Shown here: piece after piece, positions 1-7,693 of the stretch | How the letters are laid out: the number at the start of each line of letters is the position of its first letter | Position numbering within the stretch: position 1 is the stretch's first letter | From: CAZIDL01 sp964537825 | Lineage (GTDB): Bacteria > Bacteroidota > Bacteroidia > Flavobacteriales_D > CAYVSK01 | Assembly: GCA_964537825.1 (NCBI GenBank) | Contig: CAZIDL010000001.1 | Coordinates: 78,810-142,809, forward strand | DNA: 64,000 bases | Direction: 5' to 3' | Translations under genes and position numbers: made by a program | Notes under the pieces: model-generated | Database searches by the model: none | Seen by the model: only the letters and a program-made list of their open reading frames with translations | Told to the model about the DNA's origin: nothing

Positions 1-364
1 AAACGCTACGCGTGTCCGTAGTGTCGGAATTGTTGCGCGTGAAATCCTCGTTCATTACGCGCATCCCATCCTTGATCTGTTGATAACTGATGTTCCCCTT
101 GCCTTCATCGTGGATCACGTGGACCACAACAGGGATGGTATCATTCTGCCCGGCCCGTTGAGCGCTCGATTTATCGATGGTCTTTTGGATCATCTTTTCC
201 CAACGCTCTTTCCCCATCTTTTCGATCGTTCGATCAAGCCGTTCATCGGTCCCACACCAGTCACCCTGGGCGTAAGTTCCGGTGAATGGTAATAGAAGGA
301 GGAAGAGGAGAAGACCGCTTTGAAGCGTTCTGTAAAGGTCCTCTATATTTGGAAGAGGGCTCAT
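1..364 (-). CDS. M43-family secreted zinc metalloprotease, N-terminal part (cut by window edge)
   Basis: Reading the minus strand from an ATG at 364 gives an open frame that runs off the left end: a short N-terminus, a hydrophobic signal segment (LLLFLLLLPFTGTYAQ) and then CGTDERL, VPVV-type IPVVVHVIHDEG and DFTRNNSDTTD. These match, in order, the start of the protease encoded just upstream at 361-2529 (CGTD, VPVVFHVIHD, DFRKNNQDTT), so the two are tandem paralogues. The ATG overlaps the TGA of that neighbour (ATGA), so translation is probably coupled. The catalytic HExxH region lies outside the window, so activity cannot be judged. The family consists of exported pappalysin/cytophagalysin-type zinc endopeptidases, in Bacteroidota usually sent out by T9SS. 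Confidence 0.85.
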   Translation of the reverse strand, partial: MSPLPNIEDLYRTLQSGLLLFLLLLPFTGTYAQGDWCGTDERLDRTIEKMGKERWEKMIQKTIDKSSAQRAGQNDTIPVVVHVIHDEGKGNISYQQIKDGMRVMNEDFTRNNSDTTDTRSV

Positions 365-2529
365 TTTTTAAAGAGCTTTTTCGTGCTTTTCCGATCTCCG
401 ATCCGCACTTTGACAAAATAGGGGCCGGCTTGCAGATCGCTCATATCGATCGTCAATCGGTGGAATCCGGCCCTAAGGAGATCCCCCTCGCGAATCTTCC
501 GCACCGTTTTACCCCTGAGATCCAAAAGTTCGATCGATATCTTCTTGCGAAGAGGGAGTTCGAGGCTTAGGACGGTCTTTTCCTGAACCGGATTCGGATG
601 GACCTTTAGATCCGCTTTTTCGCCTTCTTCTTCTCGAATACCGACGCTCTGTTGGTCGTAAACATTGATGTTGTCGATATATATGTTGTTCCCTCCGTCG
701 CTGGTGAATTCGAATTTGAAGCGAAGGTCCTTGACGTTGTAATTTGAATTGAGGGCGCTATTGAAGGTCTTATTGCTCCATTCATCCGCTTCCGGAACGA
801 AAGGCTCCGTATGTTCCGGAGCAGTGGAAAGGCCGAACTGCGCGGAATAGGTCTTTAGGGGAGACCAGGTGTTCCCGCAATCGTTGGAAGCGAAGACCTT
901 TAATTCATCCTGATCCCCCGAATTGATCTTAGCAAAGGCTACGTCAAAGGACATTTCGATATTGCCGTCCGGTATTTGAGTAGCATCGATGCTGGTGGTG
1001 TAAAAGATGTCTTTGTTCCCAACGCTGTTAGAATAATTCTCCAACATGATGGCCCCCCTGCTTCCACCTTCTCCAGCTTGTGTGGTGGGCTTCCAGGCTA
1101 TGGAGTCAGCATCCGGGTTCTCCTGATGAAGCTTAAAGGAGTTTTGGAAAGAGACCATCCAGTCCATGGGGTCGATGAACGGGAGCTTCATTCCGGGTGA
1201 TGGAAGGACCTTGATAAGGTCTTTTTTAATGGCCGTGTCCGTTCCCGAGGAATTGCTTGCGATAAGGGTGACATCGAAGCTGCCGGTGTCCGTGTAGGTA
1301 ACGGTGGGGTTCTGTACCGTCGGGTCCGTGGCGTTCCCTCCTTCGAATTCCCAATCCCAGGATGTTGGGCCATGATAACTCAGGTCTTCGAATTGGATGC
1401 TCTCCCCTTTACAGATCGTGCGCTGACCTGCACTGAAATCCACTAGACATAGTTGCGGGGTCTTTACACCGGTTTCCTGAAGGTTGGCATCTTGCCATAG
1501 TTGATTCCGGTCGGCGATATTAGAAGTGATAGCACCCCGCATAGCTGATCTCTGGCCGTCCGTGAACATTCGATGGCAATAAGAATATTCCATGTAGTTC
1601 TGTACGTTATCCTGACTCCCGCAACTGGACCCGGAAGGATTATTGCAGTCGGTCCAACCGATGGTGTGGGGGGTGTCACAGATCCCATCATCGTAGGACC
1701 TGTATGGACTGCAATTGGTATTGCTACAATTGGATCCATTGCAATTGCTTCCATCCCCTGCTTGACCACAAGTTCCCCATGGATGATCGAGTCCGAAATA
1801 ATGTCCTGTTTCATGGGTGAGCGTTCTGGATTTCCATACTGAGCTTGGGGATTGTGTTCCGAGGTAATTGTACTTCAGTACGATGCCATCCTCACTCGGA
1901 TTCGCCTCAGCTTGGGCGGGTGGGGTGGTATAACCGGCCACTCCTCCACCACCTCCTAGGTCGATGTCGTTACAGATCCAAACGTTAAGGTAGCTGCTCG
2001 GATCCCATTGGATCAGCCCCTTCATTTGTGCATCGCCATCGTAAGTTTTGGTTGACTGGGTGTAGGTGATCCCCCGGTGGCAATTTCCATTGGGATCCTT
2101 TTGAGCAAGTCGGAATTCGATCTCGGCATCAGCAGCGATGCTTTTGAATGGAGATTTGATGGTTGTAGTGTCCTGGTTGTTCTTCCTGAAGTCCCTTGTC
2201 AGGATATCCATAGCGTTCTCAACCCGTGCCGGATCTATTTTCTCCGGGCCGTTATCGTGGATCACGTGGAAAACCACCGGGACGATATAGACCGTTCCTG
2301 CTCTTTTTTCTTCCTGATATTCTGCTATATGATCATCGAGCTTTTGCCTTATGCGATGGATCCGCTCCGCTTTTTGGGGAGATTCATTAATGGTCTTTCT
2401 CCAGAGAATGTCGGTGCCGCAATAGGTGTCGAGTCCGTGCTTTTCAAGGTCAGCCTTCATGCTCTGCCCCATGACCGTGAGGGTAGGTAAAAGCAGGAAC
2501 AATGAAAAGAGGGAAATAGAGCGTCGCAT
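361..2529 (-). CDS. M43-family zinc metalloprotease with PKD domain and T9SS sorting domain
   Basis: A 722-residue secreted endopeptidase. The signal peptide covers about residues 1-21 (ends VMGQ). A propeptide-like stretch leads into VPVVFHVIHD (about 83-92). The zincin motif HETGHYFGLDH (about 239-249) supplies three zinc-binding His and the general-base Glu, as in M43 cytophagalysin/pappalysin peptidases. Several Cys-rich loops follow the motif. A PKD domain (WDWEFEGG...NPTVTYTDTGSFDVTL) lies at about 375-445, then a jelly-roll-like adhesion region. The last ~80 residues (HPNPV...LLDLRGK...GPYFVKV) form a T9SS type A sorting domain. It should cross the inner membrane by Sec and the outer membrane by T9SS. 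It is followed by a second M43 gene overlapping by 4 bases. The substrate is unknown. Confidence 0.93.
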   Translation of the reverse strand: MRRSISLFSLFLLLPTLTVMGQSMKADLEKHGLDTYCGTDILWRKTINESPQKAERIHRIRQKLDDHIAEYQEEKRAGTVYIVPVVFHVIHDNGPEKIDPARVENAMDILTRDFRKNNQDTTTIKSPFKSIAADAEIEFRLAQKDPNGNCHRGITYTQSTKTYDGDAQMKGLIQWDPSSYLNVWICNDIDLGGGGGVAGYTTPPAQAEANPSEDGIVLKYNYLGTQSPSSVWKSRTLTHETGHYFGLDHPWGTCGQAGDGSNCNGSNCSNTNCSPYRSYDDGICDTPHTIGWTDCNNPSGSSCGSQDNVQNYMEYSYCHRMFTDGQRSAMRGAITSNIADRNQLWQDANLQETGVKTPQLCLVDFSAGQRTICKGESIQFEDLSYHGPTSWDWEFEGGNATDPTVQNPTVTYTDTGSFDVTLIASNSSGTDTAIKKDLIKVLPSPGMKLPFIDPMDWMVSFQNSFKLHQENPDADSIAWKPTTQAGEGGSRGAIMLENYSNSVGNKDIFYTTSIDATQIPDGNIEMSFDVAFAKINSGDQDELKVFASNDCGNTWSPLKTYSAQFGLSTAPEHTEPFVPEADEWSNKTFNSALNSNYNVKDLRFKFEFTSDGGNNIYIDNINVYDQQSVGIREEEGEKADLKVHPNPVQEKTVLSLELPLRKKISIELLDLRGKTVRKIREGDLLRAGFHRLTIDMSDLQAGPYFVKVRIGDRKSTKKLFKK

Positions 2530-2584
2530 AGTTGGAAAAGGATTGGAGTAATAGAAAGAAAAAAGGATGCCTTGGAAAGGGACG

Positions 2585-3313
2585 TTAATCTTCGAGTTCC
2601 CTTACAGAAACGAGTGTTGAAGAAAAGCTGCTCGGGTCTTGCATGATACGAAAATACTTTTCAGCCACATCCGAGGGATCGGCAAGTTGCTGATCGTTCT
2701 TGAGATCCCGAAATCTTTCGACCGAAGAGAAGTCGTTCTCCGAACTGCTCCTGATCTCCTCTTGCATGGACGTTTCCACAACGCCAGGAGCGATCGAGAG
2801 GATCTGGAAAGGGTTGGAATGCTGATGGATCCGTTGTTCTTCCTGGACGACCTCTCCATACATATCCAGACCGGCCTTGGAGGCACAATAAGTGCTCCAT
2901 CCGTCGATCGCGTTTTTCCCGGCACCTGAGCTTACGTTCACGATGAGCTTTTTCGCATTCAATTCCTGAAAATGCTTGATGAACTTGTTCGTGAGAATGG
3001 CCGGAGCTGTGAGGTTCAGGTCGAAACTGCGCTGGATGGCATCATCATCATCTTTTCCGACAGGCTTGATGCTCCCGAGCGTTCCTGCATTGTTGATCAG
3101 GACGAGTTCTTCGATCTTATCGTGCTTCTCTGGCTCCCATTCTTTGAGGGTCCCGATATCGGACAGGTCCATTTCGATGGGGGTGTAACGGGGGTGCTCG
3201 ATCGTGTGGGTGCGCGAAATGCCATACACGTAGCTGTCCTCGTATTCGAGGGCCTTTTCGGCCAATGCTCTTCCGATCCCTCTGCTGGTCCCTGTTATGT
3301 AATGAACGCGCAT
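2585..3313 (-). CDS. short-chain dehydrogenase/reductase (SDR), sepiapterin-reductase-like
   Basis: A 242-residue cytoplasmic oxidoreductase. The nucleotide-binding motif TGTSRGIG (residues 8-15), the NNAG motif (about 93-96) and the catalytic Ser / YCASK (Tyr-x-x-x-Lys, about 142-146) identify a classical NAD(P)-dependent SDR. The overall pattern, including the C-terminal PGVVETSMQ, resembles the sepiapterin reductase / YueD (benzil reductase) branch, but the substrate cannot be read from the sequence. It starts 10 bases after the TrkA-like gene and probably ends the metB-like / ktrA-like / SDR transcription unit. Confidence 0.88.
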   Translation of the reverse strand: MRVHYITGTSRGIGRALAEKALEYEDSYVYGISRTHTIEHPRYTPIEMDLSDIGTLKEWEPEKHDKIEELVLINNAGTLGSIKPVGKDDDDAIQRSFDLNLTAPAILTNKFIKHFQELNAKKLIVNVSSGAGKNAIDGWSTYCASKAGLDMYGEVVQEEQRIHQHSNPFQILSIAPGVVETSMQEEIRSSSENDFSSVERFRDLKNDQQLADPSDVAEKYFRIMQDPSSFSSTLVSVRELED

Positions 3314-3323
3314 CCTGTGCTAT

Positions 3324-4019
3324 TTACTTGTTGATCTCGATGAAGCGGGCCACATCCTTATCCCTCCCAAAGACCACGATCGTGTCTTTCTGCTGGATCA
3401 CGGTATCGGATCCCGGCACTCCAAGGATATGCTCCTCCTCTACTGCTTCGCCGTTCTTCGTTTTATCGTAAGCCCGTTTAATAGTGACGATCGTGAGGTG
3501 GTATTTGTTGCGTAGCCCGATGTCCTCGATGGTCCGATTGGTGATCGCTTTTGGTGCTTTTATCTCTGCGATCTCATAATTATCAGGGAGTTGAAGGAAA
3601 GAGATGATGCTCGGGTTCAACAGCCTTTCTGCCACGATAAAGGCCACTTCATCCTCAGGGGTCAGGATCTCGTTCACGCCGACCTTTTCCAGGATCATCT
3701 TTTGCTGGGGGCCGCTCGCTCTCCCGATCAGGCGCGGCACTTCCAATTCGACCAAGTGAACAGCTGCCAGGATCAGGGCTTCGAAGTTCTCTCCGATCGC
3801 CAGGACAGCTGCGTCCACGTCCTGGATGTTCTGGGAACGAAGGGCTTTCTTGTCCGTAGCGTCCAGTGTTACAGCAAAGGCCACATCATCCTTGATCTGC
3901 TCGATCTTCTCTTCGTTGTCGTCAAAGGCATAGACCTCTGCTCCTTTCATGGCTAATTCCCTCGCGATCGCGGAGCCATATTTGCCAACGCCGATGACGG
4001 CGAATTTCATTCCCTGCAT
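3324..4019 (-). CDS. TrkA/KtrA-type potassium channel regulatory subunit
   Basis: About 231 residues: an N-terminal Rossmann RCK domain (VIGVGKYGSAIAREL, acidic residue after the second strand in YAFDDNEE) and a C-terminal TrkA_C domain ending in VVFGRDKDVARF. Such peripheral membrane proteins bind nucleotides and gate a KtrB/TrkH potassium-translocating pore. No pore gene is present in the window, so the partner must be elsewhere. Start choice: ATG at 4019 lies one base after the upstream stop codon; ATG at 4010 (MKFAVIG) is equally possible. A longer start at 4049 would overlap the upstream gene and adds residues before the conserved domain. Confidence 0.88.
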   Translation of the reverse strand: MQGMKFAVIGVGKYGSAIARELAMKGAEVYAFDDNEEKIEQIKDDVAFAVTLDATDKKALRSQNIQDVDAAVLAIGENFEALILAAVHLVELEVPRLIGRASGPQQKMILEKVGVNEILTPEDEVAFIVAERLLNPSIISFLQLPDNYEIAEIKAPKAITNRTIEDIGLRNKYHLTIVTIKRAYDKTKNGEAVEEEHILGVPGSDTVIQQKDTIVVFGRDKDVARFIEINK

Positions 4020-4020
4020 C

Positions 4021-5169
4021 TCAAAGACGCTTTTGGAAGGCTTGTTCAAGATCCGCTACCAGATCCTCACCATCCTCGATGCCCACGCTGATGCGGATGA
4101 GCGAATCCACAAGTCCGGACTTTTCCCGCTCTTCCCTAGGGATCGATGCGTGGGTCATGGAGGCCGGGTGGTTCATCAGCGACTCTACTCCGCCCAGGGA
4201 TTCAGCCAATGAGAAGATCTTGAGCTCGGAAAGGACGGCGAAGGCCGCTTCCTGGTCACCGTTCTTCATATCGAAGGAGATCATGCCCCCGTGATCGTTC
4301 ATTTGCTTCCTGGCCAGTTCGTGGCCTGGGTGGTCCGAGAATCCGGGCCAGTATACGTTCCCAACATGCTCGTTGTTCCGGAGGAATTCCGCAACCTTGC
4401 GAGCATTCTCACAATGCCGTTGCATGCGGATATGGAGGGTCTTAATACCCCGAAGGACGAGGAAGCAATCCTGAGGGCCGGGCACAGCCCCACTGCTGTT
4501 CTGGATGAAGAAGAGTTTCTCTGCAAGCTCGTCGTCGTTCATCACCAAAGCTCCGTGGACCACGTCCGAATGACCTCCCAAATATTTGGTGGCCGAATGC
4601 ATCACGATGTCCGAGCCAAGATCGAGGGGACGCTGAAGGTAGGGAGAAGCAAAGGTGTTGTCGGTGACCACTAAGGCCTGATGCCTTTTAGCGACCTCCA
4701 CGATCCCTTCGATGTCGATGATGTTCATCATCGGGTTCGTCGGGGTCTCGATCCAGACCATTCGAGTGCGGTCGTTCAGGTATTCCTCGACCTCTTCCGG
4801 GCTCCGCATCGGGATGAAATGGAAGACGATCCCGTACTTTTCAAAGACCTGGCGGAATTGGCGGTAAGTGCCACCGTAGAGGTCGCTCGTGGAGATCACT
4901 TCATCTCCGGGCTCCAGGAGTTTGATCAGGGCGTCGATCGCAGCAAGCCCACTGCCGAAACAGATCCCGTGCTCCCCGTTCTCCAGCGAAGCGATGTTCG
5001 CCTCCAAGGCTTGACGGGTCGGGTTCTGACTCCTTGAGTATTCGAAGCCTTTGTGTTCTCCCGGGCGGCTTTGTACGTAGGTCGAGGTCTGATAGATAGG
5101 GGTCATGATCGCTCCCGTGCTCGGATCGGGCTCGACCCCTGCATGGATGGTCTTCGTGTTGAATTTCAT
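4021..5169 (-). CDS. cystathionine gamma-synthase/lyase family PLP enzyme (trans-sulfuration)
   Basis: A 382-residue Cys/Met-metabolism PLP enzyme. Diagnostic features are the N-terminal KFNTKTIHAG, the YSRSQNPTR motif that binds PLP phosphate from the neighbouring subunit, the glycine-rich FGSGLAAIDA, and the Schiff-base lysine in SATKYLGGHSDV. Members either condense O-acylhomoserine with cysteine or cleave cystathionine (MetB, MetC, CGL), and sequence alone does not separate these. The start at 5169 (MKFNTKTIHAG) is the family start; an upstream extension would run into the divergent mgtE gene. Likely first gene of a unit with the TrkA-like and SDR genes. Confidence 0.92.
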   Translation of the reverse strand: MKFNTKTIHAGVEPDPSTGAIMTPIYQTSTYVQSRPGEHKGFEYSRSQNPTRQALEANIASLENGEHGICFGSGLAAIDALIKLLEPGDEVISTSDLYGGTYRQFRQVFEKYGIVFHFIPMRSPEEVEEYLNDRTRMVWIETPTNPMMNIIDIEGIVEVAKRHQALVVTDNTFASPYLQRPLDLGSDIVMHSATKYLGGHSDVVHGALVMNDDELAEKLFFIQNSSGAVPGPQDCFLVLRGIKTLHIRMQRHCENARKVAEFLRNNEHVGNVYWPGFSDHPGHELARKQMNDHGGMISFDMKNGDQEAAFAVLSELKIFSLAESLGGVESLMNHPASMTHASIPREEREKSGLVDSLIRISVGIEDGEDLVADLEQAFQKRL

Positions 5170-5256
5170 GGGCCGTAATAGGGAGGGCCAATTTAAGGAT
5201 CTTTCACGGTACGCGGTTTCCAGCGGTCCGGAAAAAGGAAAAAGGCGCCGAAGCCC

Positions 5257-5264
5257 TATTTTTG
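5257..5264 (+). promoter_or_regulatory. putative -7 promoter element of mgtE
   Basis: TATTTTTG matches the Bacteroidota -7 consensus TAnnTTTG and ends 5 bases before the chosen mgtE start codon, so the transcript would be leaderless or nearly so. No good -33 TTTG is seen at the expected distance. Confidence 0.5.
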
Positions 5265-5269
5265 TGCTG

Positions 5270-6649
5270 ATGTCGAGCAGCGAAGAGCATACTGAGACCT
5301 TCGAGGTGGATCGGAAGAACCTGGAGCTGATCCGCGAAGCCGTAGAACAGGGCAACGATTCCTTTATCACGGAAAAGCTGGAAGGTGCACATGCGGCGGA
5401 TATCGCAAGGGTCCTTCAGGGATTGCACCCCGAAGATGCCCGCTACCTTTTCCGCCTTCTTCCGATGGATATCGGTTCCGATGCGATCATGGAGCTGGAT
5501 GAAGGAGTCCGGAAAGAACTGCTGGACGCTTTCACAGCGAATGAGATCGCGGAACGGGTGATGGGCCGGATGGATTCGGACGACTCGGCGGACTTGCTCG
5601 CCCTCCTTAATGAAGAAAAGCGGGAAGAGGTCATCTCTCAGCTCGAGGATATCGACCGGGCCAGCGATATCGTCGACCTGATGACCTACGACGAACGCTC
5701 GGCCGGGGGTTTGATGGCCAAGGAGCTGATCGAGGTCAATGTGAATTGGACGGTCTCCCGCTGCATCCGCGAAATGCGCAAACAAGCCGCCGATCTGGAC
5801 GATGTGTACAATGTTTATGTGGTCGACGATCATGGCGTGCTTTTAGGGATGTTATCCCTCAAGGACCTCCTTTTTTCCGCTTCCTCTGTGAAGACCACGG
5901 TCGAAGAGCTTTATGCTCCGGATGTCACTTCGGTGGATGCTGAGGAAGGAGCGGAAGAAGTGGCTCGTATCATGGAGAAGTACGATCTCGTGGTATTACC
6001 GGTCGTTAACGACGAGGGGAAATTGCTCGGCCGGATCACGATCGATGATGTAGTGGATGTGATCCGGGAGGAAGCCGACAAGGATTATCAGATGGCGTCC
6101 GGCCTTTCTGAGAACCTGAGCCAGACCACTCGTCCCCTTCAGATCAGTCGCTCTCGGCTTCCTTGGCTTTTGATCGGTCTGATGGGGGGTATTCTGGGAG
6201 CTCAGGTGATCGGGGTCTATGAAAAGGAATTGAAGGTGGACCCCGCACTAGCCTTCTTTATACCTCTGGTAGCGGCTATGGGGGGGAATGTAGGTATTCA
6301 ATCCTCGGCCGTGGTCGTGAAGAGCATCGCCAACGATACCCTCCAGCTCGAGGGGACCGGTAAGCGTGTGATCCGTGAAGTGATCGTGGCCCTGATCAAC
6401 GGGGCTGTATGCGGCCTTCTGATCCTGCTCTACAACCTCTTTTTCGGAGGAGGGATGGAAATAGCCTATACGGTCAGCCTTTCGCTCTGCAGCGTGATAT
6501 TCCTAGCTGCCCTGAACGGAACCCTCGTTCCCCTTATGCTCCATCGCCTAGGCGCCGACCCTGCTATCGCGACAGGCCCGTTCATTACGACGCTCAACGA
6601 TGTGCTCGGTGTTTTCATCTATTTCAGCATCGCTGCCCTCGTTCATTGA
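5270..6649 (+). CDS. mgtE: MgtE magnesium transporter
   Basis: A 459-residue inner-membrane Mg2+ channel/transporter. The N-terminal superhelical MgtE_N domain spans about 20-130 (LLNEEKREEVISQL). A pair of CBS domains covers about 135-265 (MTYDERSAGGLMAKELI, VVDDHGVLLGMLSLKDLL, VVNDEGKLLGRITIDDVVD). The five-helix membrane domain runs from about 295 to the end, with the conserved PLVAAMGGNVGIQSSA pore region. In this family Mg2+ binding between CBS and N domains closes the pore. The start at 5270 puts the domain at the usual distance from the N-terminus and avoids overlap with the divergent gene. A histidine kinase follows after 4 bases, suggesting one transcript. Confidence 0.95.
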   Translation: MSSSEEHTETFEVDRKNLELIREAVEQGNDSFITEKLEGAHAADIARVLQGLHPEDARYLFRLLPMDIGSDAIMELDEGVRKELLDAFTANEIAERVMGRMDSDDSADLLALLNEEKREEVISQLEDIDRASDIVDLMTYDERSAGGLMAKELIEVNVNWTVSRCIREMRKQAADLDDVYNVYVVDDHGVLLGMLSLKDLLFSASSVKTTVEELYAPDVTSVDAEEGAEEVARIMEKYDLVVLPVVNDEGKLLGRITIDDVVDVIREEADKDYQMASGLSENLSQTTRPLQISRSRLPWLLIGLMGGILGAQVIGVYEKELKVDPALAFFIPLVAAMGGNVGIQSSAVVVKSIANDTLQLEGTGKRVIREVIVALINGAVCGLLILLYNLFFGGGMEIAYTVSLSLCSVIFLAALNGTLVPLMLHRLGADPAIATGPFITTLNDVLGVFIYFSIAALVH

Positions 6650-6653
6650 TCCC

Positions 6654-7535
6654 ATGGCTTCTCGAGCTCCCAAGCGACCCCTTCTTATCCTCTATCTTCT
6701 AGGGCTCTACATCATCCTGCAGTTCGTTTGGTGGGCCTATCTTCTGATCGATAGCGAGGAAGGGAGTACCATCATGGTCATCGGGGAAGGGAGCGTCTTC
6801 TTGTTCTTGCTCCTCTTTGGCATGTACCGCTTAAAACGTTCATACGACAAGGAGCTTTCCCTCGCTGAACAAGAGCGCAATTTCATGATGGCGGTGACCC
6901 ATGAACTCCGTTCGCCGATCACTTCTGTGAAGCTCTTCCTTCAGACGATCCGCCGCATGAACGAGGATCCCGAACAAGTGAGGTTAGCGGAGGATGCGAT
7001 CGCGGAGACCGATCGCCTCAATGGTTTGATCGATAACATTCTTCTGGCTTCGCGGATCGAAAGCGAAGCTTTCTCCGTATCGGTGCATGAGGAGGACCTC
7101 GGAGCGCAGGTCCGATCTGCGCTCAAAACACCTTCCGAAACGATCGGGTCCTCCCACCGGACCGAATTCGATATCCAGGAAGGAGTGCGAGCAAAGGTGG
7201 ACGCGGAAGCTTTGCGCTCCGTGCTCGTGAACCTTTACGAGAACGCTGTGAAATACTCCCCGGAAGGCAGTAATATCCGCATCGAGGTGAAGGGATCTGA
7301 TGATCAGGCAAGGGTTTCGGTCGAAGACGAGGGGGAAGGGATCCCGCAGAACGAACGAACGAGGGTCCTGGAGAAGTTCTACCGCTCAGGTGAGGAAAAG
7401 CAACGGAAGAACAAAGGGACAGGATTAGGCCTTTATATCGTTCAACGCTTGGTACGGATGCAGAAAGGAAGCTTCCGATTGAAGGAAGGGACCAAAGGGG
7501 GGACCCTGGCCGAGATCGCTTTTCCGAAGGCCTGA
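6654..7535 (+). CDS. sensor histidine kinase without adjacent response regulator
   Basis: A 293-residue membrane histidine kinase. Two hydrophobic segments (about 9-31 and 41-59) flank a very short extracytoplasmic loop, so it probably senses something in or near the membrane. The H-box MAVTHELRSPIT places the phospho-accepting His at about residue 83. The HATPase_c domain shows N-box NLYENAVKYSPEG, G1 DEGEGIP and G2 GTGLGLYIVQRL. No HAMP or PAS domain is visible. It is 4 bases downstream of mgtE and no response regulator is nearby. It is followed by a hairpin with T-tract. The start at ATG 6654 avoids overlap with mgtE. Confidence 0.9.
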   Translation: MASRAPKRPLLILYLLGLYIILQFVWWAYLLIDSEEGSTIMVIGEGSVFLFLLLFGMYRLKRSYDKELSLAEQERNFMMAVTHELRSPITSVKLFLQTIRRMNEDPEQVRLAEDAIAETDRLNGLIDNILLASRIESEAFSVSVHEEDLGAQVRSALKTPSETIGSSHRTEFDIQEGVRAKVDAEALRSVLVNLYENAVKYSPEGSNIRIEVKGSDDQARVSVEDEGEGIPQNERTRVLEKFYRSGEEKQRKNKGTGLGLYIVQRLVRMQKGSFRLKEGTKGGTLAEIAFPKA

Positions 7536-7552
7536 TGCTTTCCGCTTCTCCT

Positions 7553-7560
7553 TACCTTTG
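7553..7560 (+). promoter_or_regulatory. putative -7 promoter element (TACCTTTG)
   Basis: TACCTTTG fits TAnnTTTG and recurs upstream of several genes in this window. It lies 18 bases after the kinase stop and upstream of a hairpin/T-tract at 7602-7630. Transcripts starting here would meet that hairpin before gpmI. No -33 element is seen. Confidence 0.35.
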
Positions 7561-7601
7561 TGATAAGCCCGGGAAGAGAACGTGTTTTCCCTCGTTCGCC
7601 T

Positions 7602-7630
7602 GAGGTCGACGGACCTCGCCCTTTTTCTTT
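7602..7630 (+). terminator. possible rho-independent terminator or attenuator
   Basis: GAGGTC-GACG-GACCTC forms a 6-bp stem with a 4-base loop at 7602-7617, followed by GCCC and then TTTTTCTTT. It may end the mgtE/kinase transcript or attenuate readthrough into gpmI. Confidence 0.5.
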
Positions 7631-7693
7631 CCGCGTTCATATGGATGGGGAAGAAGGGGATGGCTCTTTTGGAATAAGTTAACCTAGCAAGCT

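Noticed and set aside
5105..5269. Longer N-terminus for MgtE
   Set aside because: The in-frame extension runs back over the start of the divergent cystathionine synthase/lyase gene and the extra residues have no MgtE similarity; the promoter-like box lies just before ATG 5270.
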